Assembly (NCBI RefSeq): GCF_905163445.1
Contig: NC_053205.1
Coordinates: forward strand, 1,798,001 to 1,862,000
Reading direction: 5' to 3'
Length of the DNA stretch: 64,000 bases
Origin: Pararge aegeria
Taxonomy: Eukaryota; Arthropoda; Insecta; Lepidoptera; Nymphalidae
In this document: piece after piece, positions 63,204-64,000 of the stretch
Layout: every line of letters begins with the position of its first letter
Position numbering within the stretch: the first letter of the stretch is position 1
Position numbers and translations under genes: made by a program
Notes under the pieces: generated by a model
The model's input: only the letters and a program-made list of their open reading frames with translations
What the model was told of the DNA's origin: nothing
Database searches by the model: none

Positions 63204-63386
63204 GTAAGTCAAGTGTCGTCTGGTGACAACAGACCAGAACAATGTCCTCTTCTTTCTGCGGGTGTCGGACGAAGCGATATCATACGCTATACGTACGAAT
63301 AGCTTCGTGAAATCATACATATACTCACATAGGTTTAGTTTCCACTTTTATCAGCAGTCACCAAACACTGGACCCAGGTATATAAA

Positions 63387-63730
63387 ATGGGCCCCAGAGA
63401 GTCTTTAAGAGATAAATTTAAAGCAGCTAAAATTATGACGGTGCATTATCAATACATATTTGAAAAGTTGCAGTTTACTAGGCTGCATAAAATTAGTAAT
63501 TCATTTAAGGGTAATTGTTTATCTTTTTATAACAAATTACCAGATGAAATCCTTGAGATGTCTCTCAATAAGTTCAAAGTTTACATAAAACGTTAGCTTA
63601 TAGAAAAATCTTATTATAATATTAAGGAACATGTATGACAAAAAAGCTTGGGTATGAATTGCTTTAACTTCATAGCTCAACATTAACTAGACTGTGAGAT
63701 GGTGATAACAAAAAAAAACCTGGCTTTTTT
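63387..63730 (+). mobile_element. LINE 3' end with ORF2 C-terminus
   Basis: The frame 63387-63596 reads SLRDKFKAAKIMTVHYQYIF then KISNSFKGNCLSFYNKLPDE and LEMSLNKFKVYIKR. IMTV.SQYIFE, S.G..FYNKLP..I and FK.YIKR are the usual end of CR1/Jockey-type ORF2 proteins. The 3' tail that follows is the one seen at 1346 and 5803. Confidence 0.8.
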
Positions 63731-63739
63731 TTTAATATA

Positions 63740-63987
63740 CCTACTACGACAATACATACATCGCCAATTAGCCCCTAAGTAAGCGTAGCTTGTGTTATGG
63801 GTACTAAGATGGCTGATGAATATTTTTTATGAATAATATACATAAATACTTATAATATAAAAATAAACACCCAGACACTGAATAACATTCATGTTCTTCA
63901 CACAAATATTTTCCAGTTGTGGGAATCCAACCCGCAGCCTTGACTCGGAAAGCAGGGTCGCTGCCCCCTGCGCCAATCGGCCGTCAG
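63740..63987 (-). mobile_element. SINE, full length
   Basis: The minus strand has gacggccgattggcgcaggg (head), a B-box remnant gggttggattcccac, cagtgtctgggtgttt and the complete tail to gtcgtagtaggtata. It follows the LINE end directly. Confidence 0.88.
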
Positions 63988-64000
63988 TTTTTTAGTTTTA

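Overview
The window is a stretch of insect nuclear DNA, almost certainly from a butterfly or moth. It carries the middle of one very large gene on the plus strand: the orthologue of karst (kst), the beta-heavy spectrin. The encoded protein matches the insect beta-heavy family along its whole length. The introns are packed with repeats typical of Lepidoptera: tRNA-headed SINEs with a characteristic 3' tail, LINE 3' ends, Helitrons that end in a hairpin plus CTAG, and hAT-type elements. Calling it a butterfly rests on the resemblance of the SINE to Metulj-type elements as I remember them; I could not search for this.

Gene layout. I placed 48 exons between 6049 and 63203. All introns are GT-AG, all phases fit, and the joined frame (7,259 nt, about 2,419 residues) has no stop. 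Exons 1-2 finish the first calponin-homology (CH) domain and exons 3-5 make the second, together the actin-binding head. Exons 6-48 encode spectrin repeats 1 to 19 by my count. An SH3 domain (exon 17) is inserted in repeat 5 and is followed by a basic, proline-rich linker (exon 18). The first coding exon or exons and the promoter lie upstream of the window. The remaining repeats, the PH region and the 3' end lie downstream.

Region by region. 1-6048 is upstream intron filled with nested repeats, including a textbook hAT MITE and a 1.3-kb inverted composite. 6217-16793 is a 10.6-kb intron with a SINE split by a Helitron, a decayed hAT transposon with a recognisable dimerisation domain, an RTE-type LINE fragment and a decayed tandem array. 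16794-51882 alternates short exons with 0.1-1.5-kb introns. 51883-54984 is an intron built of a 19-20-bp minisatellite, interrupted by a 1,457-bp LTR-like element that carries four identical 120-bp repeats. 54985-63203 contains two more SINEs that were themselves split by MITEs. 63204-64000 is intron with a LINE end and a minus-strand SINE.

The most unusual pattern is not a transposon. In at least five introns (after exons 6, 11, 21, 26 and 33) the 3' end of the preceding exon, usually with its splice donor and the first intron bases, recurs as one to four decayed copies just downstream. A similar but weaker pattern of exon 5'-end copies sits before exon 19. I see no other protein-coding host gene, no RNA gene and no CRISPR array.
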